This document shows, piece after piece, positions 53,301 to 60,207 of a stretch of 64,000 bases of DNA (position 1 is the first letter of the stretch; every line of letters begins with the position of its first letter). Position numbers and translations under genes: made by a program. The stretch comes from Mediannikoviicoccus vaginalis (lineage in GTDB: Bacteria > Bacillota > Clostridia > Tissierellales > Peptoniphilaceae). The notes below the pieces were generated by a model that was not told the origin of the DNA, ran no database searches, and saw nothing but the letters and a program-made list of their open reading frames with translations. The stretch covers positions 930,001-994,000 of the forward strand of contig NZ_CAKMRI010000001.1 in assembly GCF_928097925.1 (NCBI RefSeq), given 5' to 3'.

Positions 53301-56033
53301 GATAGCTACTCCACCAAGGGTTAATGGTGCTGGGTCATTGTCACTCCCTACTTTCGCTTTATATTCATAAACAGCAATAGTTCCTACATCTTGGTTGGTA
53401 TTTGGATTTGTTCCTTTTTCAGGAATTTTTGTAATTTGTTCTTCACTCTTTTTAGCAACCATTTTACCTTCATTGTCAAGGCCATAAACTGCTATATATG
53501 ATGGACTTGCCAACTCTTGTTTATTCGTTTCAAACTTTCTTGTTTCTAATGGAAGCTTCGTTTCTGTGTCGCCAGTTGAAACTGCATCAGTTACAGTCCA
53601 CTTAGTCATAGTATTTGAAGTAAACTCACCAAAAATAGTAGTTCTATTGTTCATACCAACTCTATTTGGAGTTGCATCTGAAATCTTATCTGTGTTATAA
53701 CCTTCATCTACTATAAATCTCTTAGCTCCAACTTTGTTTTGATTTGTAAGGGCTAGTGAGAAGTCCATCATGTACTTTGCTTGTACATCTGTAGCCTTTG
53801 TATAGAAGGTATAGGTTATTTCTTCCACTCCATTTTCTGTTAGATTATGGTGTTTAGAGTCAACTATGCCAAGATTTCCACCAAGTTGGTCAGTTAATTC
53901 AACATCTTTTCCATTCATCTTGACTTGTTCGATATCTCCAAGACCTGACCCCTTTACCGTTGTAAAGTTAGCCTTGTATCCTAGTGACTTCAAGTCTGTA
54001 TTTGATGTTATCTTGAAAGTCCAGTAGTATCCCTTTAGTTGTTTGTCTTCGATATGTGGTGTTGAATAACCATCTAGGTATACCTTGTAGTTTTTGTTAT
54101 CTGGTTCTACTATCTGAGTAACATCATTTCTACCTGACTCTATAATTTGATGTACTATTTCACCATTTTTATTAACTTGAGTTGGTATTAAATCTTTCGG
54201 GTTAGTCACTCCAAGTCCTGTTACCTTGTTAGTAACTGTAAATGTACCATCTTTATCAAGCGTTATTTTTGATGGGTTATAGTCCACTGGTATATTTAGA
54301 GGGATTTCGACTTTTTCAGGAATTTTCCCGTTCATTTTATATGTTATAACGTTTGATGTCTTATCATATGACGGTATCGCTATTTCCCTTTGATTATATA
54401 TTATTGGCGGCAAAGAACTAGGATCGTTTACAGTAAGCTCATCGTCCAAATGAATTTTAAAATATTGATAGTCTTGAATCGGTCCATTAATATTTGACGT
54501 TTGGAAGATTGTTCTTACATTAAACTTCTTACCTTCAAGATTAAGGTCTCCAGCTCCCACAGCTTGTGGGTTTACTTCTGGGCCAATGTCTAGAAGCATA
54601 GATGGTCTAAAGTTTTCATCAGCGTCTTTTGCAATTAAAGCTTTTATGGCGTCGCCATTGTCGTCCATTAGCTTTAATTGTTCCTCTCTTGAAAGGTTGT
54701 ACTTTTCTTCGAAGCTATTTAGAAGTTTTTGGATTTCTTCTAGTCCATTCTTTTCGTCTTTTAGTGCAGCTTTTAGTTCTTTATCTGCCTTTTGTAGATC
54801 TGTAAGGCCGAAAAGTTTTTTTATTCCTTCTACTACGCCCTTTTTCTCTTCCTTATTATTAGGGTCTTGTTTTATCTCTTCTTTTGTTTCTTCTAAAGCT
54901 TTTTCGAATTCTTGAACTTTTTCGTCTTCTTCTGCTGTAACTTCTTTTTTATCATCTATTTTATTTTCTTGAGGAGTTTTTTCTTTTTGTTCTTTTGTTT
55001 CTTGAACATTTTCTTTTGTTTCTTCTTTTTCTGTTGCTTCTGTTGCTTTTGTTTCTTCAGTAGCTTCTTCTGCTTCTGTTTCTTCTTCTACTATAGTCTT
55101 ACCAAGTTCTTCTACTTCTTTTTCTTCTTGGTCTTTTTCTAGTGAAGTTATTTCTGTTAAAACCTTGTTGTCGTCTTTAACTTGTTTTGACTCAAGTGTA
55201 AAGATGTATTTGTATCCTGGGTCTAGTTCGTCTAGGTTTAGTGAAGTCACCTTGTTTTCGTCTTCGTGGGCTTCTTCTAGAACTTCTTCAAAAACTTTTT
55301 CTACTGTGATTGTGTCTTCGTCTTCTTCTCCAGAATAAACTTTTTCTACCTTTATAATGTCTAGGTCTTTTACTTCTTCTTCGCCTTTGAAGCTTAGTAG
55401 AAGTTCTTCAAGGTCTTTGTAACTATTAACAAAGATTTCTTTTGTTAGTTCTTCTTCGTCTCTTTTTAGAGTAAGTGTTTCGTTCTTTGTGCTTTCGTAT
55501 TTATTTTCTAGGTCGTTTATAACTAGTGGTACTGAAAGCTCGTCATATTCCTTGTAGTTTATTGTAAGTAATACTTCTACGGGTTCTAATTCTTGAAGTT
55601 TTTCTTCTTTATATAACTCATAGTTTTCTCTATACTCTTTTATGATTTTGTTAAGTTCGTCTATATTGGAGAACTCTTCTAGATTTTCTCCTTTTATAAT
55701 AGAAACTTTGCCTTTTTCATCTTTTTCTACAAATGTGTAGTCTTTGATGTCAAAGTCTTCTTCTGAACTCATCACAAAAGGTCCTCTTAGAAATGCAAAG
55801 CTATCGTCTTCCAGTCTGTTGACGTAGTTAAGCTCTAAAGGACTGAGTTTCTTTTTTACTGCAGGGGAAATTATGGTTTCTGAATGTGCATCGTTCTTCA
55901 TTTCCTCTGTCTTTGTTTCTGTTGGCAAGTCGTTCGTGTTTTGAACCGCCATTACTGGTTGCACTAATACTTGTAAAACAAGTATCAAACTTAGTAGGCC
56001 CGATGATATTCGCCTAAATGTTTTGCTGTTCAT
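41307..56033 (-). CDS. Giant LPXTG adhesin / pilus tip-like protein with vWA and GA modules
   Basis: 4908 residues. Signal peptide 1-29; a Glu/Lys-rich segment near 300-420; adhesin-like beta domains; at least ten SpaA/CnaB-type domains, recognised by G-A-x-F-x-L ... G-x-Y-x-L-x-E-x-x-A-P-x-G-Y, at roughly 1040, 1335, 1830, 1935, 2290, 3375, 3815, 3960, 4415 and 4595. A von Willebrand A-like domain near 2660-2830 starts FMIDRSRDAAT, where the fifth MIDAS residue is Asp instead of Ser. Three InlB/Flg_new-like repeats (3020-3245) and a divergent one follow. Residues about 4505-4551 match the three-helix GA albumin-binding module. The C-terminus has YPLTGG, a hydrophobic helix and RKKVIE, so sortase anchors it. 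AGGAGGAG precedes ATG. The pilin gene follows. Covalent isopeptide bonds should make it a very long rigid stalk. Confidence 0.9.
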   Translation of the reverse strand: MNSKTFRRISSGLLSLILVLQVLVQPVMAVQNTNDLPTETKTEEMKNDAHSETIISPAVKKKLSPLELNYVNRLEDDSFAFLRGPFVMSSEEDFDIKDYTFVEKDEKGKVSIIKGENLEEFSNIDELNKIIKEYRENYELYKEEKLQELEPVEVLLTINYKEYDELSVPLVINDLENKYESTKNETLTLKRDEEELTKEIFVNSYKDLEELLLSFKGEEEVKDLDIIKVEKVYSGEEDEDTITVEKVFEEVLEEAHEDENKVTSLNLDELDPGYKYIFTLESKQVKDDNKVLTEITSLEKDQEEKEVEELGKTIVEEETEAEEATEETKATEATEKEETKENVQETKEQKEKTPQENKIDDKKEVTAEEDEKVQEFEKALEETKEEIKQDPNNKEEKKGVVEGIKKLFGLTDLQKADKELKAALKDEKNGLEEIQKLLNSFEEKYNLSREEQLKLMDDNGDAIKALIAKDADENFRPSMLLDIGPEVNPQAVGAGDLNLEGKKFNVRTIFQTSNINGPIQDYQYFKIHLDDELTVNDPSSLPPIIYNQREIAIPSYDKTSNVITYKMNGKIPEKVEIPLNIPVDYNPSKITLDKDGTFTVTNKVTGLGVTNPKDLIPTQVNKNGEIVHQIIESGRNDVTQIVEPDNKNYKVYLDGYSTPHIEDKQLKGYYWTFKITSNTDLKSLGYKANFTTVKGSGLGDIEQVKMNGKDVELTDQLGGNLGIVDSKHHNLTENGVEEITYTFYTKATDVQAKYMMDFSLALTNQNKVGAKRFIVDEGYNTDKISDATPNRVGMNNRTTIFGEFTSNTMTKWTVTDAVSTGDTETKLPLETRKFETNKQELASPSYIAVYGLDNEGKMVAKKSEEQITKIPEKGTNPNTNQDVGTIAVYEYKAKVGSDNDPAPLTLGGVAISRFQDIYVNQEWSLAPGTNMPEQTIKAGDARVTVPEEQDQNKNSRKFTIPNVKVWSIDNGKATKTMPKVVQDLPKTEGEGNNAVKYYENTNYFGKADIKEYFIHNRATKDVNEKLTTFSIVKIDKNKNKDGTEKKLPGATFKLLGANTGTDDRLVTTDSNGKAKFSNILPGSYTLVETNAPAGYKVGDDIQVTVDNQGGVNIGQSPNATLAGGKASTGYAEDQNYPDYMNASFYGTVDNNGKTVSYIYLHPKGGTTNRDTRISLVPTGGSITNVEMFDVDPNTTWKNTVYTAMENQTVDKISNLGINVINEEHWDTIKGQKNFTDRYTGDTGYQIKIPKKRMENEWGFLIKVEGQKNADATAPGLTFNWLTDGNNDFVKNNAKIQTSVTISGKGDTSESVITITNESFKTRPVQVDKIDQNKDKLQGARFKIMDEKGEVIKTVGTDSEGRAIFGEMPEGKYVIEEESAPDGYLKSNIVFDVTVDSSNKVSYKARFKDGKGTPVNGYDYIIENEESSQNPSDTIVTNVKVNKLEIWENEPGDIGIRPGVWEAYRYESLKYNADIDLSNVSSGSRLKIQFDPNLDFTQYVNDMPKAYEKGVVVAEPYFDYNTNTLTYVFNDNVSSQYTNFKLEIKGIIPSKFYAQNNGTYYFTNVVEPGKTGVTGFQSSEAAIPSNYETYDTSYSTPAQSYYFRDVYQVGNEWYVTAIAYYNPLVDSHRGARTLKFNWSSTKRRNDLNIARWPIEGEMPAFKLQDVKVYRVLPSVYNGKLTNEHNMPLSFGIRPDQDPGTYTMVYSRAINPDNRIRSDKQGNITLDYDPDEIKSKGTINSFSPLRLRMPAISGQDEGYVIEQTFKVTDMPRWKRLWRTFYMTNGNLESAFTTKVNENRAIADQTGKEVPKFYIQKVKLINKKYTPGNFTITKRNDADRNTLLQGAVFSLTGDDDRTIYRTTDQDGKINFTNLRPGNYRLEEVTAPEGYSKVDSVWQINVNSQGVVTITETGLNATGQSIVGNNINIDITNKPTGTDFNVYKKDDENKPLKGAKFTLTKQGENTPFATGTSDENGKVTFDRKLEKGTYILQEIEAPSGYKKLDKKWVVEVTTESGKNKAKIYNYVEGKKEGTDDTVNQSLLGDDDGTKWVDVAHRPLTGWDIYDNRWGGYVDNRRDPYKMGTRIIGINKDKKYVIQRYIINPEKAAMDLDNAIIHREKPWYNNMTWYAGTEDIKAFILKDGPAVGNVEDLRLGSYSLDTLEINTGKKDITTGSIQYSGNQKRMTLNFSDSVKEAVKSGKPLVIDVKVPYTSEDGGVGTGMDLTANNTVYWKSDYYESVGIIPEGDLVKPKGDQKQEDIKGGYISEDSLDVSNTQERYNFRVQKVKEKKNDSDTADAISGATFKLQGPKPSRAEKWEKSDKDGYVKFKDLTPGVYTLKETGPALGYEYQDTTWTVTVTKEGKIYFRDNNPGGTKPQPSGPQWQEVNDLNSPNAGRDRRQASYDTNPYNAGKALKTYITEVDIANKKFKQVFILNKARNYLDNPELQIHSYPEDKNLSDSNTKILSIKEVGADSEPDKIVSPGNDVPFTHKIGTKRTNDGRDIDRIVINTTVSQSKTLMVEVESSLPNSGAFGLGMDFINRGTAWGAEKYNSINDVNLEPLPENKDSTGKDRSYYLADGPNAIGGNTSPIALATRSMKLNLLNMTAGLEIGDNLVGNPVGASNISEINYDVDSSNATIKVNAGAVDTTDGTRTINVSVKPKESGNTGLVGKNLQYVFMIDRSRDAATNIKTADTPTIDKNINKFLTDLAEKAKANNANIDITFIEYSKSGAKVLGSYNQDLMNLYNSANSFTYNMKTNAFNDRNNVTAKDILGKVGISARPTNRNSTDDGSQVLNGNINNYYNNIVGNGKKYDKRIVLNVANFDVTKATYYLPNSWDRDFKKYYIADNNWPFRDPGKQDKDKIFDSYILHIEQKSGQWTNYEEYMGNNSGTWKIEKDTSKTANGIYSYKGFLESNLMKDEYLKGTPSEDANIVNNASINIGLTDQVKIKEGPSANYGNINNTTTNGFNLTGINLKKGQILNLSYTINLKNTASDNTDYTIHNVMKYKPDQSSADVNLDTTPGLITKKVKDLVTVTFDPNGGQGSMEPVSRERNTEYELPANTFTHPQNLEFKGWDVSGQIKQPGEKITLSASVKIKATWGDPGPAQATITFSPGEGSGSMESQTVEVGTSYKLPQPKGLTPPTDKVFDKWDVNGTKYDPGQTITVNGPTTVTATWKEKPYLTVTIAPGQGSGTKVEIGVKQGGQYTLKTPGEYSFTAPTGDWEFDKWSIDGVEKNPGDSFKVNKNTTVYATWKKSSTQQDGFKVTFGPMSNGSVSAEPEEGLNEGEEVTLTVSPDKGYVLDKLTVGNEDVTSKVNDYDKYTFQMPKSDVEVKATFKEFVDPLINFKPEDGKDILINGDTPKLPQIINRQVGIELKLFKKNREGLGLPGGKFKLSKTDANYQNPEEGFTVTAESDKDGNITFLDQSGKPIKLQAGYYTVEETESPKGYKKASDVWKIHVKNDSGKMSAEYFAPQKTSGQFVNDDKSYGESTVNTNLNIKYKSKITHIDPDAKTFVQRIYIDMRGYGGKEKVNLQITPKHKREETDYAPDKEGNVIPPETNKEGLKTAYRTTYKINNPKVDMTENDVNDVLKYYDLSKKNVEMVNTARWRPFGWGFDEDILNLEPGGVYFIDVEGYYDDALITGKATKEIDPDTKKQKDPYDRTDIKPEDLKKLEMDFKFYNGPREFHQAVYNEKTNKIEWKRVDYPKGNFLAGNQALNAYYKANNITGPDGKIKEVSILSREGGKIVPSIEVDKWGGTLKPNATIHTAADISSLYTETKPENAKEIPKDGLDLINEEEVYNITFSKHGRDGTGDEWGDNSKNITDNRLEGAIFKLEKRVGNSNTYEDVPGSYVSSAFNGYFGFRGLGPGRYRLREVKAPKGYRPINEPILYMTIAYEEAQINEITHETITPGRGAITIEYGENNSIVRYAGANASGSGKLVDYVTAATAKNMGKIINERPGKGKVEITKLDENGKLLPGAKFKLTRITSKEAIEPGEKEKPDGIYTGTVDENGKLVFELLPIGQYILQEIETVPGHVLTDQTWQFTVGGNGLDPYIDDNSTGGNDITTSLEIEKSELKVLRPNEDTDQGNNQIRPHIGENLQFFTDFKIKDGTKIKPGDYFTLKLSDNIDLEGVKRGSDDNFNLFADGIGTVAKAKYDKEAGTITYTFTRYAAQYTLEDFSNVLAANITLDKVKNTGWQKVGVGLGKDTSKYKDLYVYYDVDVTRPGNNNNLLGMSSKIVSFNVETGEFVHYIYLNRDRNNTGYNNYFEYQPNVAVNDLKFEYFDLVNNYYPYYYAPASYTTMPASFGVNENDSNLKKIQTVTFGNVEADSENAAEIGTFPSTRSTIVKVSGKVDKEGFKYFKGIAKVYSPYQWYGQTYANYYMHRWDQIFAYTHEADATGKLEISAINPTNKVIFRKMDEGGVALAGAEFYLVKYNEDAKDYRKIEGTDKTSGKDGLVTYEELSPGKYALVEKYAPEGYRKIEGYVVEFEVDKDGKITRESTQKETKEKNLTDAKNLAIQRLNEIGIDSKIYFEPISKAKTIEGLVTLVKELEAAKGPEHKSILPEDFGKPYRIPMDDIPYEVINYKDINFVKVDGDDISKRLANAKFDLYYKEKQDGEYKKLENYKDVIKSDEKGNFSLKISKDGFYALKETKAPAGYTLIPGYIKEFKLDGSKVQVLEKDPLKTSLTKGDGGKLTSEIIKVDKENGTFTQRIIINPNHDTWKFDAPGTYLRFLENGWKNNKEGMVASQTGPLVKAAVLEKGKTLDNLEEKDFNDVVSLNPFKIGDATVLRYPVRSLFGQSHASDMIETNKAIVVEMTGQLDNKNNPVDIGLDLYFDRTTLDELTYKLDLNNLSSKEPVYVDKVDDTPIQVENTKTEYPLTGGIGALIFAIIGAGLMTAAYIGYKRKKVIE

Positions 56034-57084
56034 GTCTCCTCCTGAAATATTTTCTATTATGATTTGATTTCTTTATCCTAGCGGAACGATATGATATGCT
56101 CCACGTCAAAAAATCGTTATTAGTAGCATAACAATGAATTAAATAATTTTAGTTAAAAAAAATTACAAGAATTGCAAGTATACATTCTTTTAAATTGCTG
56201 TTGTTAAATTATTGTTGAATAAAATCGAAGTAAAAATTTTAAGATTAGAAATTATGTATTAACTAATGGATCTTTAAAATTTGTTTAATTACTCCAATGA
56301 TTATTCATATTTTACTTATAATTTAAGTGTAAACGACTTCTTGAAAAAATCAAGTTTTTATAAGTACTTTTGCCCTTTTATTTCATCTTTATTACTTTTT
56401 TGTAATATTTTCAATAGATTGTACCTTTTTTTTAATTTTATGATTTTTGGCTTGTTGCCTGAGCTCCTTTTGTGTTTTTATTTTTTCTCTCTATCTCTTT
56501 AATCGGGTAAACATGTATGTGTAAAGGTTTGTTTGTTTTGGTTTCAATATTTTTTTGTTTTGGTTTCAATATTTTTTGCTTTTGTAATTGGCTAGTGGCT
56601 TTCGTTTTGTCTTTATTTTTCTTTGCGTCAGGTGTTGGGACTTAGTTTAGTTATATTTTTTTAAGAATAAATTCAGCTTTTGAAGATTTTTTAATACTGC
56701 GTGTTGTTGTACTTGGCGTGGGAGTTTTTGTAATATTTATTCGTTGTTTTTCATTTTTTTGCAGTGCCGGAGTAAAGTTGATGAAGAGATGGGTTGGAAA
56801 TGAGAAGTGAGAGGTTAATAGTTGGAGGTTGTTATACCTGAAAAACATATTATGATAGATTGGCGTGAACTTTTTAAAAGAAAGTTCACGAGGTCGCCTT
56901 CTGACACTTTCCTGTCAGAAAGTGAAACGAGATCGACATTTGACTTAATATAAGTGAGGTTAAAAAATGAGATGTTGGAGAAGGAAAGTTAGAGAAATTG
57001 GAATAAAAAAATGTATCAACCCTTACCCTTATATCAGGATTTAGGTTGATACACAAAGTTATTTACAGACCCACTTTTATTAAG
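56034..57084. other. Upstream region of the giant adhesin gene and flank of the repeat array
   Basis: About 1 kb, very AT-rich, no credible gene. It includes the adhesin promoter region (56034-56160), a direct repeat of TTTTGTTTTGGTTTCAATAT at about 56534-56575, a TTTTTTGCAGTGCCGGAGTA stretch near 56755 that recurs in variant form near 59475, a pyrimidine tract (complement) near 56795-56830, and an inverted module A at 56863-56944. A GTATCAACC...GGTTGATAC hairpin lies at 57012-57052. Confidence 0.6.
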
Positions 57085-57768
57085 TTTACTCAACTCTTAT
57101 GTGTTTTACTCAACTCTTCTACGTTTTACTCAACTCTTCTATGTTTTACTCAACTCTTCTATGTTTTACTCAACTCTTCTATGTTTTACTCAACTCTTCT
57201 ATGTTTTACTCAACTCTTCTATGTTTTACTCAACTCTTCTATGTTTTACTCAACTCTTCTATGTTTTACTCAACTCTTCTATGTTTTACTCAACTCTTCT
57301 ATGTTTTACTCAACTCTTCTGTGTTTTACTCAACTCTTCTACGTTTTACTCAACTCTTCTATGCTTTACTCAACTCTTCTGTATTCTACTCAACTCATAT
57401 ACGTTTTACTCAACTCTTCTGTATTCTACTCAACTCATATACGTTTTACTCTACTCTTCTGTATTCTACTCAACTCATATACGTTTTACTCTACTCTTCT
57501 GTATTCTACTCAACTCATATACGTTTTACTCAACTCTTCTGTATTCTACTCAACTCATATACGTTTTACTCAACTCTTCTACGTTTTACTCAACTCTTCT
57601 ACGTTTTACTCAACTCTTCTATGTTTTACTCAACTCTTCTACGTTTTACTCAACTCTTCTACGTTTTACTCAACTCTTCTACGTTTTACTCAACTCTTCT
57701 ACGTTTTACTCAACTCTTCTACGTTTTACTCAACTCTTCTACGTTTTACTCAACTCTTCTACGTTTTA
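57085..57768. repeat. Large 20-bp tandem array, about 34 copies
   Basis: TTTTACTCAACTCTTCTACG and variants repeat with an unbroken 20-base period. Three zones differ: TATG-ending copies at about 57121-57340; a 40-bp higher-order pair (GTATTCTACTCAACTCATAT plus ACGTTTTACTCAACTCTTCT) repeated about five times at 57381-57580; TACG-ending copies to the end. All three plus frames are open because no stop occurs in 60 bases, and each gives the same 20-residue period; the minus strand has stops. The array begins exactly at the stop codon of the minus-strand ATP-binding protein gene. No spacers, so not CRISPR. Confidence 0.95.
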
Positions 57769-59217
57769 AAGTTCAAGAGAATAGTACTGTGTCCTGTCAT
57801 TCACCGACGTTCCATGCCACTCTAACAATCCTTTATCTTCGAGATTTTTAAGTATCTTTCTACAAAATGTAGATCCTTTTCCTGTGATTTCAGTTGCTTT
57901 TTTAGTCGTTATTTTTTCTCCACTATTAAACATGAAGTGTAATATTAATCTTTCTTCTTCTTTTAAGTTTTTAAAATTTTCTTCAGAAATCATGCCTTTA
58001 ATTTTTTCTGAAATTCTCATACTTCTATTCAAAATATTATTCTCTAAGACTAGCATTACATTTCTATTAGGTTCATAGTATTTAGGATTTTTCAAAAATA
58101 ATTTTTCCATTTCAGAATAAATTCTCTTGACACCTTCATTCATTTCCTTTACCCATCCAAATTCACATAAGGTTCTAGCAATTCTTGGGTTTCTAGAATA
58201 CCTCTGATTTAAAATATTTTCTATCGTTACAATGTTTGGTAATAGCCCCGGACTAATTATTTCCATTCTATTATCAAAGATTAATACCTTAATATGCTCC
58301 CCTCTTATTGCATAATTCCTATGAGTTAAAGCATTAACTATACCTTCAAACCATGCAAATTCAGGATACTCTGGCATCACTTTGAATTTTCCATCTTTAT
58401 TTAAATATTGAAAATCTCTTAGTTGGGTGTTAATAAATTCTCTTGCATTTTTTATAATATTAGGAATAGCTCCATCAAATGTTTTTTCTTTAATAATATT
58501 TATTTCTGTTCCAACTTTTTGATTAATTCCGCTATACTTAATTACTCTCAGCCTTGCCTGAGGCAAGAATTTTGATGGATTTTTTGAAAAAAGCAAAACT
58601 CCTGCATTTGTTAATTTATCATCTATCATCAAGTTTCTTGCTTTTAAAATTTCTTCATTAGAAAGATCACTTATATCCATTATCTTTTTGTAACTATCCA
58701 TCAAATCAATATCTATATCATCTATGCTTGAAAGTGGTACAATTTCATCTTCGAAATATCTTTGTCCCCTATCATATTGTAATTGTAGAATTTGCTCAAA
58801 ATTTAATTCTTTAGATGCGTCATTTTGCCTAAGATATACTTTGCCGTCATACGATTTAATTACCCTATCATAGGACACGTCAACTGAAATGACTAATATA
58901 TTATCATTTTTATTTTGATTATTTTCAACCTCTAAAATATCAAACCTTGGACTTATAGGAGTTTCCCTCAATTCCGTTAAAAATATATTTCTGTATTCAT
59001 CAATATTGTGTGCTGCTTCATAGTCAAAACCTGTAATCTTACCATCATCCTCGATTCCGATAACTAATTGCCCTCCTTCTGCATTTGCAAAAGCAACTAA
59101 ATGCTTTAAAATATCTAAGGGCTTTATTCTAGCGCTTTTTCTATCAAAAAATTGATTTTCAGGTTCAAAACAATAATAAGGTAATTTCTTAATAAAATTA
59201 TCACTCATAGCATTCAT
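57766..59217 (-). CDS. Schlafen/AlbA_2-type ATP-binding protein with winged-helix tail
   Basis: 483 residues. N-terminal AlbA_2 (Schlafen-like) domain: E-x-x-x-x-D-R-K-S-A-R...ILKHLVAFANAEGGQLVIGIEDDGKITGF. The middle has the RecG-like/GHKL-type part with VNALTHRNYAIRGEHIKVLIFDNRMEIISPGLLP, and the C-terminus is a winged helix (ITTKKATEITGKGSTFCRKILKNLEDKGLLEW). Family members are nucleic-acid-binding regulators or defence proteins of unclear role; some Schlafens cleave tRNA. ATG 59217 follows GGGAGG; five upstream codons are excluded by that site. A promoter (TTGACA...TATAAT) lies near 59375-59400. The stop TAA joins the 20-bp array with no terminator between. Confidence 0.85.
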   Translation of the reverse strand: MNAMSDNFIKKLPYYCFEPENQFFDRKSARIKPLDILKHLVAFANAEGGQLVIGIEDDGKITGFDYEAAHNIDEYRNIFLTELRETPISPRFDILEVENNQNKNDNILVISVDVSYDRVIKSYDGKVYLRQNDASKELNFEQILQLQYDRGQRYFEDEIVPLSSIDDIDIDLMDSYKKIMDISDLSNEEILKARNLMIDDKLTNAGVLLFSKNPSKFLPQARLRVIKYSGINQKVGTEINIIKEKTFDGAIPNIIKNAREFINTQLRDFQYLNKDGKFKVMPEYPEFAWFEGIVNALTHRNYAIRGEHIKVLIFDNRMEIISPGLLPNIVTIENILNQRYSRNPRIARTLCEFGWVKEMNEGVKRIYSEMEKLFLKNPKYYEPNRNVMLVLENNILNRSMRISEKIKGMISEENFKNLKEEERLILHFMFNSGEKITTKKATEITGKGSTFCRKILKNLEDKGLLEWHGTSVNDRTQYYSLEL

Positions 59218-59232
59218 TCTTTCCTCCCACAT

Positions 59233-60183
59233 TTAATTTATTAAATTCGATATATCAATATTTTTCTTTAATTTTATAATTACATATTTTAAGCTTTTTT
59301 ATTGTAGATTTTAAATTCATAAACTTATTTCAACTCTCAGCTCAAATATTTCCTTATTATTAATTATACATTATTCTTTATCTTGTCAACAATTACGTCT
59401 TATTCGTTTAGTTTTTAGTTAAATTTTAACAACATTAATTCATCGTTCAATATTCTTTAAGTTCTTCTATCTTTTATTTTTTTGCATTACTGGAGTAAAG
59501 CTGTTAAGTGAGAGGTGAGAGATGAAAGGTTAGAAGTGAGAAATTGGAACAAAAAGGTGGTAGGGTGAAACCCTACAAAATAACATATTATGAGACTTTA
59601 GCGTGAATTTTCTAAGAGAAAGTTCACGAGGTCGCCTTCTGACACTTTCCTGTCAGAAAGTGAAACGAGATCGACATTTGACCTACAACGAAGACTTCGT
59701 CTTCTGTTAGGTCAAGAATGCTTCGACTTCAATTTTTTTGTGCCAAAAAAATTTTCGCTCAGGATGACACGACTGGGGTTAATATTCCTAGGGAAAAGAT
59801 GAAACCTACGTAACACGATTATAAAAGTAGAAGAAAATCCAACAAGATTTTCTTCTTACTAAGCAGGTTTTCAGGACGGCCAGTCCTGAATCGTTTGGAA
59901 GGTAAGGAAGAGGGGATTTCAAGGGGAGAACGTTAGAAACCATACGAAAAGGTTTCTTAGTTCTCCCCTTGGTTGAATGAGAAAGTGGATTAGAAATAAA
60001 TAGGTGGTAGGGTAAAACCCTACAAAATAACATATTATGATAGAAATACGGAAAGTTTTAAAAAACTTTCCGAGATCTTTCGACTACAAAATTCCTTCGG
60101 AATTTTTCCGCTCAAGATGACATGGCGGTGGGTCGCCACGCTTCGTAGGGTGGAAACCCTACAAAACAACCCAGGAATGGTTA
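59233..60183. repeat. Intergenic mosaic 5: promoter, A-C-A modules in inverse order
   Basis: 59233-59460 is the AT-rich upstream region of the ATP-binding protein gene, with TTGACA and TATAAT 15-16 bases apart near 59375-59400 (minus). Then a TTTTTTTGCATTACTGGAGT stretch, a pyrimidine tract (complement, 59503-59545), GTAGGGT/ACCCTAC hairpin (59560-59576) with AATAACATATTA, module A 59601-59768 (long form with extra stems), module C 59833-59972, hairpin 60007-60023, module A 60050-60121 and hairpin 60145-60162. No credible gene. Confidence 0.8.
59833..59972 (-). repeat. Structured repeat, module C copy 3
   Basis: Almost identical to the copy at 32103, including CAGGACTGGCCGTCCTG and the terminal GAAAATC hairpin. 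Confidence 0.85.
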
Positions 60184-60207
60184 AAGGAGAACCCCTCGGT
60201 TCTCCTT
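60180..60207 (-). terminator. Terminator of tex
   Basis: AAGGAGAACC and GGTTCTCCTT arms, four-base loop, overlapping the tex stop codon. Only TTTAA follows on the minus strand. Confidence 0.75.

Noticed and set aside
54586-55142. Plus-strand Ser/Phe-rich frames opposite the adhesin N-terminus
   Set aside because: Shadows of the Glu/Lys-rich coding segment on the minus strand.
56281-56502. 73-residue Phe/Leu/Tyr-rich plus frame upstream of the giant adhesin
   Set aside because: No ribosome binding site, composition simply reflects AT-rich DNA.
57085-57768. CRISPR array
   Set aside because: Units are contiguous with no unique spacers, 20-bp period, no cas genes in the window.
57046-57851. 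Three overlapping plus-strand frames of 220-260 residues across the tandem array
   Set aside because: They exist only because a stop-free 20-bp unit is repeated; all three give the same periodic peptide, none has a ribosome binding site.
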